Positions 20,892-31,945 of a DNA stretch of 64,000 bases are shown piece by piece. The notes under the pieces were generated by a model that saw only the letters and a list, made by a program, of their open reading frames with translations, did not search any database and was not told the DNA's origin. This DNA is from Microplitis mediator. Its lineage: Eukaryota > Arthropoda > Insecta > Hymenoptera > Braconidae. The position numbers and the translations under genes are program-made. Position 1 is the stretch's first letter; every line of letters starts with the position of its first letter. The stretch covers positions 26,740,422 through 26,804,421 of the forward strand of contig NC_079973.1 of assembly GCF_029852145.1 (NCBI RefSeq), in the 5' to 3' direction.

Positions 20892-23800
20892 TTCATCTGA
20901 AACCAATTTGTTAATTTTCTGGATTTATGCACGTGTGCAAATAATATTCGGGTTTCATTGTTTGACGTTCGAGATCACGCAATTGTTGTACTGCAAACAA
21001 ATGATTTAGCGGGATTCAAAACATGTTAATTGACTCATTAAAATTCAAACTATTTTACGAGGACGCATCTCTTTAAATACGCGTTAAATTCATCGTTACA
21101 TTTATTTATGGTGGCTGTAACGTAAAAAAATAAGGCCATGAATTTTTTTATTTCGCGGATCTAAAATAACAGTCAGGGTTTTTTATAAAATTTTTTTTAT
21201 CGTAGTGTAGATACTTTTTTATGCATATTGATGTAAGGAAGCTTTGAAGTGAAGAAAATTGTCAGTGAACGTACACGTGGAGAAGCCAGCAGCGAACTGG
21301 AAAACTTTTATATCGACAGTTCGTTCTAGGTATTAAGAAGTTAATTATAATTGGAGTGGGGCAAGATCGTAACCAGGTAATGAGCACTTTACTACCGAGA
21401 ACAAGGCTAGCACTTAATTTTTTTTATACCTTTTATTTCTCAAGCTTTCTAGCCCCAATAAAAAATATTTTCTGTTTCGGCATTCAAACAAAATTTCATT
21501 ATTTATAAATAAAATCAGGTTGTTTATGTTTTTTTCGTTACTTTTATAATTTAATTTTATCCGAGGGAAAAATATTAATTCGCGGTCATTGCAGTAAGTG
21601 GAAGAAGTAATGCTGGATTTTTAAACCCTTTAGTCTAGACCACAAGATCCCGGGCGGCGTTGAGGTGAGATGTCGTATAAAATCACAAGAAAAATTCTTT
21701 TAAAAATAAAATTTTTAATAAAAGAGTAAAAAGTAAAGGCGAGTTTCGCGAAAAAATCAAAAGAGAGCTCGCAGTTTTCTCTTTTTCTCTCGTGTCAGTG
21801 TATGTGTGGGGGCGGGGGTGTGGGTTGAACAAAAGAAGAAAGAAGTGGACACAAAGAAGAGAGAGAGAGAGCGAGAGGTTAACAATAAAGGCAGTAGGAG
21901 TATACGTACCGAGATTTTCAGTATCGCTTTGCCGTGAATAAATTTACCGGTGGCCTTTCGTCCGTCGGTCGGTCCTCCAGCAGCGTTAAGACCGAAAATA
22001 AAAGCCTGGGTAGAGAAAAGCGCGTCACCCACCCCCTCGCTCTCTCAGTCTCTCGGTCTCTCTTTGCAGCCGTAGTAGCAGCCCATCTAGCCCCCAGCCT
22101 CCGCGGGGGAGGAAGGGGGGGGTGTCACGTCGTGTGAAAAAGGTATAGGAAAAGAGAAGCCATCAGAAAGGATAAAAGAGAAACCATCGCAGACCAAGAT
22201 AAAAAAATTTTCGCTATAAAGACAAAGCGGGAGAGCGAGATAGTGAGAGGAGAAAAGGTAAAAGTGGCCCAGGGCCGATTCTGCCACCTCTTTTATTTCT
22301 TCCCATCTAAAAGCTCCAGTGGAAAAGCTGTGGAAGCAATGACAGATACAAATAAACGATTTAAACTTTAAGTTCCAGCGCAAGCGCGACGATTTCTCCA
22401 CCGACTCAGTTCTATTTCCCTCTCTGCTAAGACCTCTTGTATATATATATAAATATGTATGTTTTCCTCTCATCTGTAGTCGGCAGTAAAGTTGCATGTG
22501 GATGTCTGTATACGTCCTTTACATAAGTCCTCCCGTGGAGTGCCGCGAGACTCGGCCACCCCTTTCCTTGGGTGGAGCTTCGGTGCGTCATCAGACAAAC
22601 GTACAGACATAGAAACCAATACGCGAGCTGAGGAGCGAGTGAGACCAAGCGAGATATAATTGAGGGAAAGGAGGAATAGAAAAGCACTGAGAGGAAACCG
22701 GGAGCCACTCGCGAGAGCACCGACGTCTGCGTACAAACAGTTCGACCTAGCCCACCCGAAGAAACGCCCTGAAGTTACCCCCTTCGCGATCGGAACCTAT
22801 TCACCTTCCATTTCTCCTTTTCTGTCCTCTTCCTCTTCCTCTACCTTTACCTCTTTCTCCTTCTCCTCCTCCTTCTTCTTCTTCGTCTTCTACTTTTAGT
22901 TTTCAAAGTCTGTACTCCCGTTTATCGTCGCGAGAAAATGTACCAGTCCCCAAGGGGTTGAACTTGCTTGCCACCAAATGCAATTGCTTCGAAAAAATTA
23001 CCATTTTTTATTTATAATTTACTTTAAAATTTTTTATTCATGTAATGTAATTATTTCCAAGGGATTTTTTTTATCGGATTACGAGTTTTTGTTATAAACA
23101 ATAAAAAAAAAAGAAAATAGTACAACAATGGCTACTGGAATTGTTGAGACGGAGGATGAGTGGAATGAGGGCTGGTGTATACGAACATAGAAGAAGAGAA
23201 GACAGAGGGAATGGAGCAGATAGAGGTGGCTTGGAGTCGAGTGCCCGGGGCTGAATCGACCGGGCCACAGCACACCCTCAATCTCCTCCAGACTCTCCTC
23301 CGCCGACTTCACCTACAACTACTAGTTCGCTTTTCTCTCTTCTCCTCTTTCTAGCTCTGTCCCACTGCATCTCGCCTCCTTGAAGTTGCAACCATTTCTG
23401 CTTTCTGCTCTACTCTTATTTACTTGAACAATTTTTTTTAAAAAAATCCACAAAATAATATCTCGCCGTCGAAAAGTACCTTCGACTCGACTCGAGGGTC
23501 CGTGTACATATTTGTACTGACAACGATAAGGATCCAGTGACTCGTGACCGTTAGCTCTCGACTCCTGACTCTCGAGTCGAATTATCAAATCGAAATAACA
23601 GAGATGGAATCGGTCCCCCGTAAATCGGATAAGAAAATGAAATTCGTGAGATAACGCGATACAGTTGAGCGAGTAAGTAATCGCAGTAGACCCAGGGCTC
23701 TCTGGTTGGACGTAACAGCAAAGTCGGGTGGTGTCCAATCGACCGTTTCATTTAACCAAACAAACCGAGTAGTCGAGGGTGTCTTTCAACGAGACATTCA

Positions 23801-25028
23801 TTCCCCTTGAGTGGCGACAGTGGACTGGGCTGTACACACCTAGCTCTCTTGATACACTCGAGACTCTTGTCTCTGATGTCTTCTCTCTTATATATATCTC
23901 TTTACATATACATCAACATCTACCGACATGTATGAATTTATATCTCAACTCTTTATGTATTTTTTTTGCTCTCACCTCTCTTCTAAAATATATTCCCAGA
24001 ACAAAACCCGTCTCATTCCCATCTCAATCTATATTCGCACGTCCAACACACTCGAGTTTATGAATGCGTGGGGTTAATGAAACTTGTGTGGCAACCAAGG
24101 CGTCTGCTTTTACACCACCACCTTTTCTATTCCCTGCAACACTCTTACACCTCTTATGTATTAACTATAGACCAGACACTTGCACGTAAACACTTTTCCG
24201 TGGCAACCCAAAGTTGTATCGCGACATTGTCGATACACTGGGAGCGAGTCTCACGGTCCTTTCTGCCTTTTACCTTCACCTTTACCTACGTCTCGGGGTG
24301 AAAAAAACAAAACACTGGATACTGGACTGCCCATCCCCAGCACCCGTGTCGTTTTATTTTTAAAAGACCGCCGGACGTGTAAAAGCCCCGGATCTGGGGA
24401 TGAAAGTGCGGGTTCGTTAGCTCGAAGAAAGTGATAGAGGGCGAGAAAGGCTGAGGGCTTACTATTTTTTATGTCTAGTATTTTTAATTATTTCCCGAGA
24501 AATTATTTTTATTTAAGTTTTGAGTAAACTGAGAAACTACGTGAGGTTGAGGTCTATGACCTCTGTACGCTCTCAAGGTTTCTGCATCTAATGTTGCCGA
24601 GCTCCTTCCTAGATGTCTCTACCTGCCTTAGTTATAAAATTTTTCTTGCTGAAAACACTCGAGGTGATTTACTTTTTTTTATTTATTTGAAAAACTATCT
24701 ATAGAAAGGTTTGATTATATATTAAAGGACGTTAGCTCATGGGGTCAAGATGTGTCGTAGTTCCCACGGGGAATATACGCGGGGATCGCGAGCGGAATAA
24801 AATGAGTAGAGTAAGGCCATAAAGATTTTTATTCCACGGGTTAACGCGTTATCCTTAAAGTTATGTGTTGCACTAAAGTTGACGGTTCCGCGGGCCCCGG
24901 AGACCGGAGTTGAGAGCCGGCTGTCGATAAACCCGAAGCTTCTTTCTAACTTTTAAAATTTCACGGCTCGAAAATGTTGAGACGTATTATCTCGAGTTTT
25001 AGTTGTTCTCATAAATAACTAGAAAAAC

Positions 25029-25030
<2 letters not shown>
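20892..25030. other. Long non-coding stretch with a GC-rich island (about 21930-22900)
   Basis: No coding exon supported. From about 21930 to 22140 and 22500 to 22800 the DNA is CpG-rich (CCTCCGCGGGGGAGGAAGG, GTGTCACGTCGTGTG, GACTCGGCCACCCC). There are CT-rich blocks at 22030-22070 and 22806-22885. This suits a promoter/5'UTR region, possibly with a donor at GGTATAGG near 22141. Many overlapping short ORFs on both strands are low in information. Confidence 0.35.

Positions 25031-25068
<38 letters not shown>
25029..25068. repeat. AAT/ATA trinucleotide microsatellite
   Basis: About 13 uninterrupted AAT (ATA) units. Confidence 0.9.
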
Positions 25069-26641
25069 TTTTTAATTAAAAAAACAAACGACAAAATAAT
25101 GTGAGTCGGATTAGATCTGACAGTATTGATTTTTATCAAACTATTCGTCCCTTAGCATGCGGAATCGAAGAGGGCGCGTGATGACTGGGGGACGCATAAA
25201 AGTTTTAGGGAAAGTGTCTATGCAAATATGGGGGTGGAAAAAATTACGGTAAAGTGCTAAACGATCACGGTGGAGATGTTAAGATCTGTTGAGGAAAAAT
25301 ATTGTATCGATGGGAGTGTCGATGTTACGGTACCTTTTTTGGTTACAACCTTATGTCGACTTATAAGCTGACACAATGGCAAAGGGCAAATCGACTAAGA
25401 GAGAGACAAAGAAAGATGATAAATAAAAATAAAGAAAATGAGATCAGGATTTTTAGGAGCATGCAAATAAGCTGGATGTGTCTCGGGGGTTCGATTTCCT
25501 TTAAAAGTTATTGCTCTTGCGGAATTACCATTTCGGTTGGATGCAATTTTTCTGTTAAATGTTTTCGCACATGTCCTGGTAATTTTACAGCATCTAAGTA
25601 CGATTAAAATAAAACCTGGGGACGAACAAACGTCGTGGTATCTCTAAATATTTGAAGCAAAAGACCACAGGGAATTAATGAAGCTTTGGGGTGGAATGAA
25701 AATGAATATTGATTACCCGGTTGAAAAATAAAAAAAATCGGGCGTCTGACAATAATGGTATCTCTTATCCACAAGCGAGTGGCTTCAAATGTTAAATCAA
25801 ACTGATATCTTTTTTTAACTTGACATAATAGACTTATACACTCGAGTCTACACTCTGGAGTCTATCACTCTTATATTATTTAATAAATTAAATCTCGACT
25901 GAAAGTCCGAAGCCTAAGCTAATGAATAAAAATTATAATTACATTTCTTTACGAAGAGTAGATGCAATGAAAAAAGTTAATCAATCACGTGTAAGAAAGA
26001 CATTTCTCCCCAGTCTTAACTTGATAACCATTCTAAAGAGAATCTTTAAAAAAATACTCGCCGCAAGTGATTCAGCGAGACCCCATTAACAATATCGAAT
26101 TTTCACGATAATTACCTCTTAAACACTAAACTTTTTTCCGTACTTTTTTCCTGTGGTAAATCTCATGGGGTAGCGACGGCCTCCGAGGGTTAAAAATCGA
26201 GCTGCGAGTTGTTCGGAATCTACAGCCCAGCCAGCCAATGAAAACGATTTACATTCGATTTGCCCCGTGAACAAGTTAAACGTTAAATGTTTGCATATAT
26301 ATCTATCTATATACATGCATACATATATTCTGTACTTTACTCTTTTAGTGTAGTAAGAGAAGGAAAGTTTATCGTAAATGGTTTCTTCCATACAAAGAGA
26401 AAGCGAGAAAGAAAGTGAGACAGAGTGGAAAAGCCCATGCATACAAATGGTATGCTAACAAGATACATTTGTCTATGGCAATGGATTCGGCTCAGCTCAG
26501 TGGTGTGCCTCTTGCCGTAATATTCGACCGCGTATTGCTTCAGGATACGTTAGCTCTAGGGGAGGTAAACTAGAAGCATCATGAGTTAGGGATGTTACTC
26601 TCTCTATACATCATCCCACGTATTTATTCTTTCCATATATA
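25069..26641. other. Non-coding DNA
   Basis: No supported exon, RNA gene or mobile element. The ORF at 25302-25607 lacks splice or family support. Confidence 0.35.
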
Positions 26642-26711
26642 TAATATATATAAAATACATATATCGAAGAGCTCGAAAATGTATTCACAACAATTTTTTC
26701 GAGCTCGAGGA

Positions 26712-26778
26712 GCTCGAAAACAGTGGGGAGTTTTAGGGCTGGCTCGCAGGGTCAACCGATAGACTGATTTTTTTTACT
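26712..26778 (+). repeat. Dispersed repeat copy 1 (pair with 28542-28610)
   Basis: Shares AGCTCGAAAAC, AGTGGGGAGTTTT or its variant, GGGCTGGCTCGCAGGGTCAA, CGATAGAC and GATTTTTTTTACT with 28542-28610. With the GTGGCC-type units next to it, this shows a compound repeat block duplicated on both sides of the first CCCGGG element. Confidence 0.7.
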
Positions 26779-27017
26779 TTATTAGCATAAAATGTTTTGA
26801 TTTTTTACCCAGTAAAATAAAACTCATAAAAGTTCCTAATTTTTTTTTTACTCATGATCACCCGCCAGGCTAAAGAGGATCAGAGAAGATGCCTGTCAAT
26901 GTATTTTTACGAAACGTGGCCTGTAACTTTTTTTCCGTTAGTGATAATTCCACACAATATAAACGTTTTTTGTTCATTACGATGTCCTTTAGTAGAAGAA
27001 ACCGCAAAAAGTCGTAA

Positions 27018-27178
27018 CCCGGGGAAAACGATTTAGATCTGACCATATATAATTATATCTGATCAGATCTGATTTGTCAGATCTGGCCAGATCTTTAAAT
27101 TGTCTCTATCTGACGAGATCTGGACAGATCTGATCAGATATAATTATATGTGGCCAGATCTAAACCTTTTTTCCCGGG
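27018..27178. mobile_element. 161-bp sub-element inside copy 1 with its own CCCGGG ends
   Basis: Starts at the outer left end and stops at CTTTTTTCCCGGG (27166-27178). The right arm GGCCAGATCTAAACC is the inverse of the left GATTTAGATCTGACC. It could be a minimal mobile form or the core from which the larger element grew. The same structure occurs in copies 2 (28697-28857) and 3 (30600-30760). Confidence 0.65.
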
Positions 27179-27312
27179 ATCCCTATTAAAAAAACAAAAT
27201 TAAATTGCAAAAAAAAAATAATATAGTTTTCATTCGATCCGAAATGTAATCTAACGTATTAGAAACGTTACTTAGAAGAGTTATACATGAATTTGATTGA
27301 TGAAAAAATCCC

Positions 27313-27384
27313 GATGACTGCTGGGCTCGAACCTGCATCCTTCAGATCCAAAGTCTTTAACGCTATCCACTGCGCTGCTCCACG
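27313..27384 (-). pseudogene. tRNA-like module in CCCGGG element copy 1 (anticodon position TTG)
   Basis: On the minus strand the 72-nt segment has an A-box-like GCGCAGTGGATAGCG with a plausible D stem and an anticodon-arm-like AAAGACTTTGGATCTGA, of which only 3 of 5 stem pairs form. A B box GGTTCGAGCCC sits in a T arm with one mismatch. Aligned to a tRNA, the anticodon would be TTG (Gln). The two acceptor halves do not pair well, so it is not a functional tRNA. A TTTTTT run (27303-27308) follows within about 5 nt, as for an RNA polymerase III terminator. It is tRNA-derived, SINE-like. Confidence 0.6.
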
Positions 27385-27777
27385 TATGTGATCGCGTGAA
27401 TGTAAATAATCAGATATGAAGAATTTTCATGATTATATCTGAGCAGATATAACAAGATCTGATTATGTTAATTGTTGTATTTAGTTCAGATATAGTTATA
27501 TCTGGTCAGATCTTACGACATATACGCCGATCTGACTAGATATAATCATGTCTGACAGTTTATCTAGCCTAGATCTAATTATATTTCATTAGATCTGACC
27601 GGATATAAACGGTGGTTGGCCAGATATAATAAGATCTGATCATGTGTAATTATTAGTTCTGATCAGATATAAATGATTTGCAAAGATATAATTTTATCTG
27701 GTCAGATCTAAATCATTTTCCCCGGGTAACTACTTATATAATCAGATCTGATCGAATCTGATGCTGTTGACAACTTC

Positions 27778-28262
27778 GATATAGTTATATCTGGCCAGAT
27801 ATGATAAGACCTTTTCATGTCTAATGTATTTTGCAATCCAGATATAGTTATATCTGTTTAGATCTGGCCAGATATGATAAGACCTTTTCATGTCTAATGC
27901 ATTTTGCAATTCAGATATAGTTATATCTGTTTAGATCTGGCCAGATATGATAAGACCTTTTCATGACTAATGTATTTTGCAATCCAGATATAGTTATAAC
28001 TGTTTAGATCTGATCAGGTATGACTAGATCTGATCATGTCTAATGAATTTTTTAACTCAGATATAGTTATATCTGTTTAGATCTGATCAGATATGCCTAG
28101 ATCTGATCATGTCTGATGGATTTTTCAACTCAGATATAGTTATATCTGTTTAGATCTGATCAGATATGACTAGATCTAATCAGATCTGATGTATTTTTCA
28201 ATTCAGATATAGTTATATCTGTTTAGATCTGATCAGATATAACTAGATCTTATTATATCTCA
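27778..28262. repeat. ~73-bp palindromic tandem repeats in copy 1
   Basis: Seven units start at 27778, 27841, 27914, 27987, 28060, 28133 and 28205, each opening with GATATAGTTATATCTG (one has AACTG). The first unit is 10 bp shorter and lacks TTTAGATCTG. Units contain TAGATCTGATCAGATAT palindromes, variants of the subterminal motif of the element ends. Confidence 0.85.
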
Positions 28263-28361
28263 AATCCCATATCTAACCAGATATAAATAGATCTGATCAG
28301 ATATAATTAGATCTGACCAGATATAATTATATCTGGTCAGATCTAATCCGTTTTTCCCGGG

Positions 28362-28696
28362 AAGAAAAATTTATTTTTTGAGTACAGATCCATATGAAGA
28401 TAAATGAGGATGACACTGTCTATGGCTTTTCATAAAGAGTGGCCTATAACTTTGCCTTTAATGGAAATAACTCCACACAATTTTTTCCTTTACTTTTATG
28501 TGCTGGAGTTAATACAGAAGACTTCTCGATTAAAGCTCGAAAACTCGAAAATGAACAGCGGGAAGTTTTGGAGCTGGTCCGCAGGGTCAATCGATAGACA
28601 GATTTTTTTTACTGTCTTCGAAAAATTTTGTCTTTGTAAAAAAAATAGTATGCAATTTGATTTCTTTTTTATTAATTTACAATAAAGGAACTCCCA
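28362..28696 (+). repeat. Interrupted satellite-like block between copies 1 and 2
   Basis: Continues the ~190-bp repeat unit cut by copy 1 (GAAAAATTTATTTTTTGAG), then a further unit (AGAGTGGCCTATAACTTTGC) and the second copy of the AGCTCGAAAAC repeat (28542-28610). The ORF at 28404-28685 is made of this repeat and is not a gene. Confidence 0.7.
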
Positions 28697-30040
28697 CCCG
28701 GGGAAAACGATTTAGATCTGACCATATATAATTATATCTGATCAGATCTGATTTGTCAGATCTGGCCAGATCTTTAAATTGTCTCTATCTGACGAGATCT
28801 GGACAGATCTGATCAGATATAATTATATGTGGCCAGATCTAAACCTTTTTTCCCGGGATCCCTATTAAAAAAACAAAATTAAATTGCAAAAAAAAAATAA
28901 TATAGTTTTCATTCGATCCGAAATGTAATCTAACGTATTAGAAACGTTACTTAGAAGAGTTATACATGAATTTGATTGATGAAAAAATCCCGATGACTGC
29001 TGGGCTCGAACCTGCATCCTTCAGATCCAAAGTCTTTAACGCTATCCACTGCGCTGCTCCACGTATGTGATCGCGTGAATGTAAATAATCAGATATGAAG
29101 AATTTTCATGATTATATCTGAGCAGATATAACAAGATCTGATTATGTTAATTGTTGTATTTAGTTCAGATATAGTTATATCTGGTCAGATCTTACGACAT
29201 ATACGCCGATCTGACTAGATATAATCATGTCTGACAGTTTATCTAGCCTAGATCTAATTATATTTCATTAGATCTGACCGGATATAAACGGTGGTTGGCC
29301 AGATATAATAAGATCTGATCATGTGTAATTATTAGTTCTGATCAGATATAAATGATTTGCAAAGATATAATTTTATCTGGTCAGATCTAAATCATTTTCC
29401 CCGGGTAACTACTTATATAATCAGATCTGATCGAATCTGATGCTGTTGACAACTTCGATATAGTTATATCTGGCCAGATATGATAAGACCTTTTCATGTC
29501 TAATGTATTTTGCAATCCAGATATAGTTATATCTGTTTAGATCTGGCCAGATATGATAAGACCTTTTCATGTCTAATGCATTTTGCAATTCAGATATAGT
29601 TATATCTGTTTAGATCTGGCCAGATATGATAAGACCTTTTCATGACTAATGTATTTTGCAATCCAGATATAGTTATAACTGTTTAGATCTGATCAGGTAT
29701 GACTAGATCTGATCATGTCTAATGAATTTTTTAACTCAGATATAGTTATATCTGTTTAGATCTGATCAGATATGCCTAGATCTGATCATGTCTGATGGAT
29801 TTTTCAACTCAGATATAGTTATATCTGTTTAGATCTGATCAGATATGACTAGATCTAATCAGATCTGATGTATTTTTCAATTCAGATATAGTTATATCTG
29901 TTTAGATCTGATCAGATATAACTAGATCTTATTATATCTCAAATCCCATATCTAACCAGATATAAATAGATCTGATCAGATATAATTAGATCTGACCAGA
30001 TATAATTATATCTGGTCAGATCTAATCCGTTTTTCCCGGG
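28697..30040. mobile_element. CCCGGG element, copy 2 (1344 bp)
   Basis: Same length and, as far as I could compare by eye, identical sequence to copy 1. Flanked by CA on both sides (28695-28696 and 30041-30042), a different target duplication from copies 1 and 3, so it inserted independently. Internal ends, tRNA-like module and 73-bp repeats lie at the same offsets. Confidence 0.9.
28992..29063 (-). pseudogene. tRNA-like module in copy 2
   Basis: Identical to the module at 27313-27384, with the same T-run downstream at about 28982-28987. tRNA finders may report it as a low-scoring Gln-TTG tRNA or tRNA pseudogene. Confidence 0.6.
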
Positions 30041-30599
30041 CAGTGTCAAATTATTTCAGATGTATTTCGATAATTTTTATGATAAAAAATTGAGTATTTG
30101 CTTAAATACTCTATCCCCCCTCCTTACCGTCCCTTAGTTATTAAAAAAAAAGGCCCCTTGTTTCTCGATCCTGATTCTGGTCCCACAGTTTTGCTCCCGT
30201 TCAGATTTATAGATCGATTATATCGACTCGGTCGTTTATGATGAGGATGACGATCGAGCACAAGAAGCATTTGCATGACGATATATGTTGTTACAGCCGT
30301 TACAGGGAGTAAAGATGAGAAATAAGTATTAAGAGTGTATAGAACACGAGCGATCTAACCGGCCATGAATCATACGTCCCAACTGCTCTCTCTATCTCAT
30401 GGTTTCAAGCGATAATCGTTCTTGATTCTATAATACTACCATGTTACACACTGTCGGCAGTCGGTGTTTAAACTTGTCGTATCTTTTCTTAATAATTTTA
30501 ACCTCAGTTTTATTCACACGCTCCAAGTTCACGAGCGTTTCTATTTTTTGCCGTATAGTTAAAACTTTAGATTTTTTTTTTTAATCGATTGCTCACTTC
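30041..30599. other. Unique DNA between copies 2 and 3
   Basis: Non-repetitive sequence with no supported exon. It shows that copy 3 is not simply a tandem duplicate of copy 2. Confidence 0.5.
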
Positions 30600-31943
30600 C
30601 CCGGGGAAAACGATTTAGATCTGACCATATATAATTATATCTGATCAGATCTGATTTGTCAGATCTGGCCAGATCTTTAAATTGTCTCTATCTGACGAGA
30701 TCTGGACAGATCTGATCAGATATAATTATATGTGGCCAGATCTAAACCTTTTTTCCCGGGATCCCTATTAAAAAAACAAAATTAAATTGCAAAAAAAAAA
30801 TAATATAGTTTTCATTCGATCCGAAATGTAATCTAACGTATTAGAAACGTTACTTAGAAGAGTTATACATGAATTTGATTGATGAAAAAATCCCGATGAC
30901 TGCTGGGCTCGAACCTGCATCCTTCAGATCCAAAGTCTTTAACGCTATCCACTGCGCTGCTCCACGTATGTGATCGCGTGAATGTAAATAATCAGATATG
31001 AAGAATTTTCATGATTATATCTGAGCAGATATAACAAGATCTGATTATGTTAATTGTTGTATTTAGTTCAGATATAGTTATATCTGGTCAGATCTTACGA
31101 CATATACGCCGATCTGACTAGATATAATCATGTCTGACAGTTTATCTAGCCTAGATCTAATTATATTTCATTAGATCTGACCGGATATAAACGGTGGTTG
31201 GCCAGATATAATAAGATCTGATCATGTGTAATTATTAGTTCTGATCAGATATAAATGATTTGCAAAGATATAATTTTATCTGGTCAGATCTAAATCATTT
31301 TCCCCGGGTAACTACTTATATAATCAGATCTGATCGAATCTGATGCTGTTGACAACTTCGATATAGTTATATCTGGCCAGATATGATAAGACCTTTTCAT
31401 GTCTAATGTATTTTGCAATCCAGATATAGTTATATCTGTTTAGATCTGGCCAGATATGATAAGACCTTTTCATGTCTAATGCATTTTGCAATTCAGATAT
31501 AGTTATATCTGTTTAGATCTGGCCAGATATGATAAGACCTTTTCATGACTAATGTATTTTGCAATCCAGATATAGTTATAACTGTTTAGATCTGATCAGG
31601 TATGACTAGATCTGATCATGTCTAATGAATTTTTTAACTCAGATATAGTTATATCTGTTTAGATCTGATCAGATATGCCTAGATCTGATCATGTCTGATG
31701 GATTTTTCAACTCAGATATAGTTATATCTGTTTAGATCTGATCAGATATGACTAGATCTAATCAGATCTGATGTATTTTTCAATTCAGATATAGTTATAT
31801 CTGTTTAGATCTGATCAGATATAACTAGATCTTATTATATCTCAAATCCCATATCTAACCAGATATAAATAGATCTGATCAGATATAATTAGATCTGACC
31901 AGATATAATTATATCTGGTCAGATCTAATCCGTTTTTCCCGGG
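30600..31943. mobile_element. CCCGGG element, copy 3 (1344 bp)
   Basis: Same length and apparently identical sequence to copies 1 and 2. Flanked by TC on both sides (30598-30599 and 31944-31945). All three copies are in the same orientation. The near-identity implies recent transposition or sequence homogenisation. Confidence 0.9.
30895..30966 (-). pseudogene. tRNA-like module in copy 3
   Basis: Identical to the modules in copies 1 and 2, including the downstream T-run (about 30885-30890). Confidence 0.6.
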
Positions 31944-31945
31944 TC

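Larger units (their letters stand above)
27018..28361. mobile_element. CCCGGG element, copy 1 (1344 bp)
   Basis: Begins CCCGGGGAAAACGATTTAGA and ends TCTAATCCGTTTTTCCCGGG, imperfect inverted repeats of about 50 bp. Flanked by AA on both sides (27016-27017 and 28362-28363). The insertion splits a repeat unit whose empty form (GTCGTAAGAAAAATTTA) is preserved near 20167-20183, confirming a 2-bp target duplication. Inside are internal CCCGGG ends at 27173-27178 and 27721-27726, a tRNA-like module at 27313-27384 and ~73-bp repeats at 27778-28262. No ORF codes for a transposase, so it is non-autonomous. Superfamily not identified. Confidence 0.9.

Noticed and set aside
22087..22899. Several overlapping ORFs in the GC-rich island on both strands
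   Set aside because: Open frames on both strands reflect high GC and simple CT-rich tracts; none shows protein-family features or consistent splice structure.
27313..27384. Functional tRNA-Gln(TTG)
   Set aside because: Acceptor arms do not pair, the anticodon stem has only three good pairs, and it lies within a transposon present in three identical copies.
28404..28685. 93-residue ORF between transposon copies
   Set aside because: Made entirely of dispersed repeat sequence also found at 20.0-20.4 kb and 26.7-26.9 kb.
27018..31943. CRISPR-like or simple satellite array
   Set aside because: Spacing of repeats is transposon-internal tandem structure, not repeat-spacer. The three 1344-bp units have separate target duplications and non-homologous DNA between them, so they are not one tandem array.
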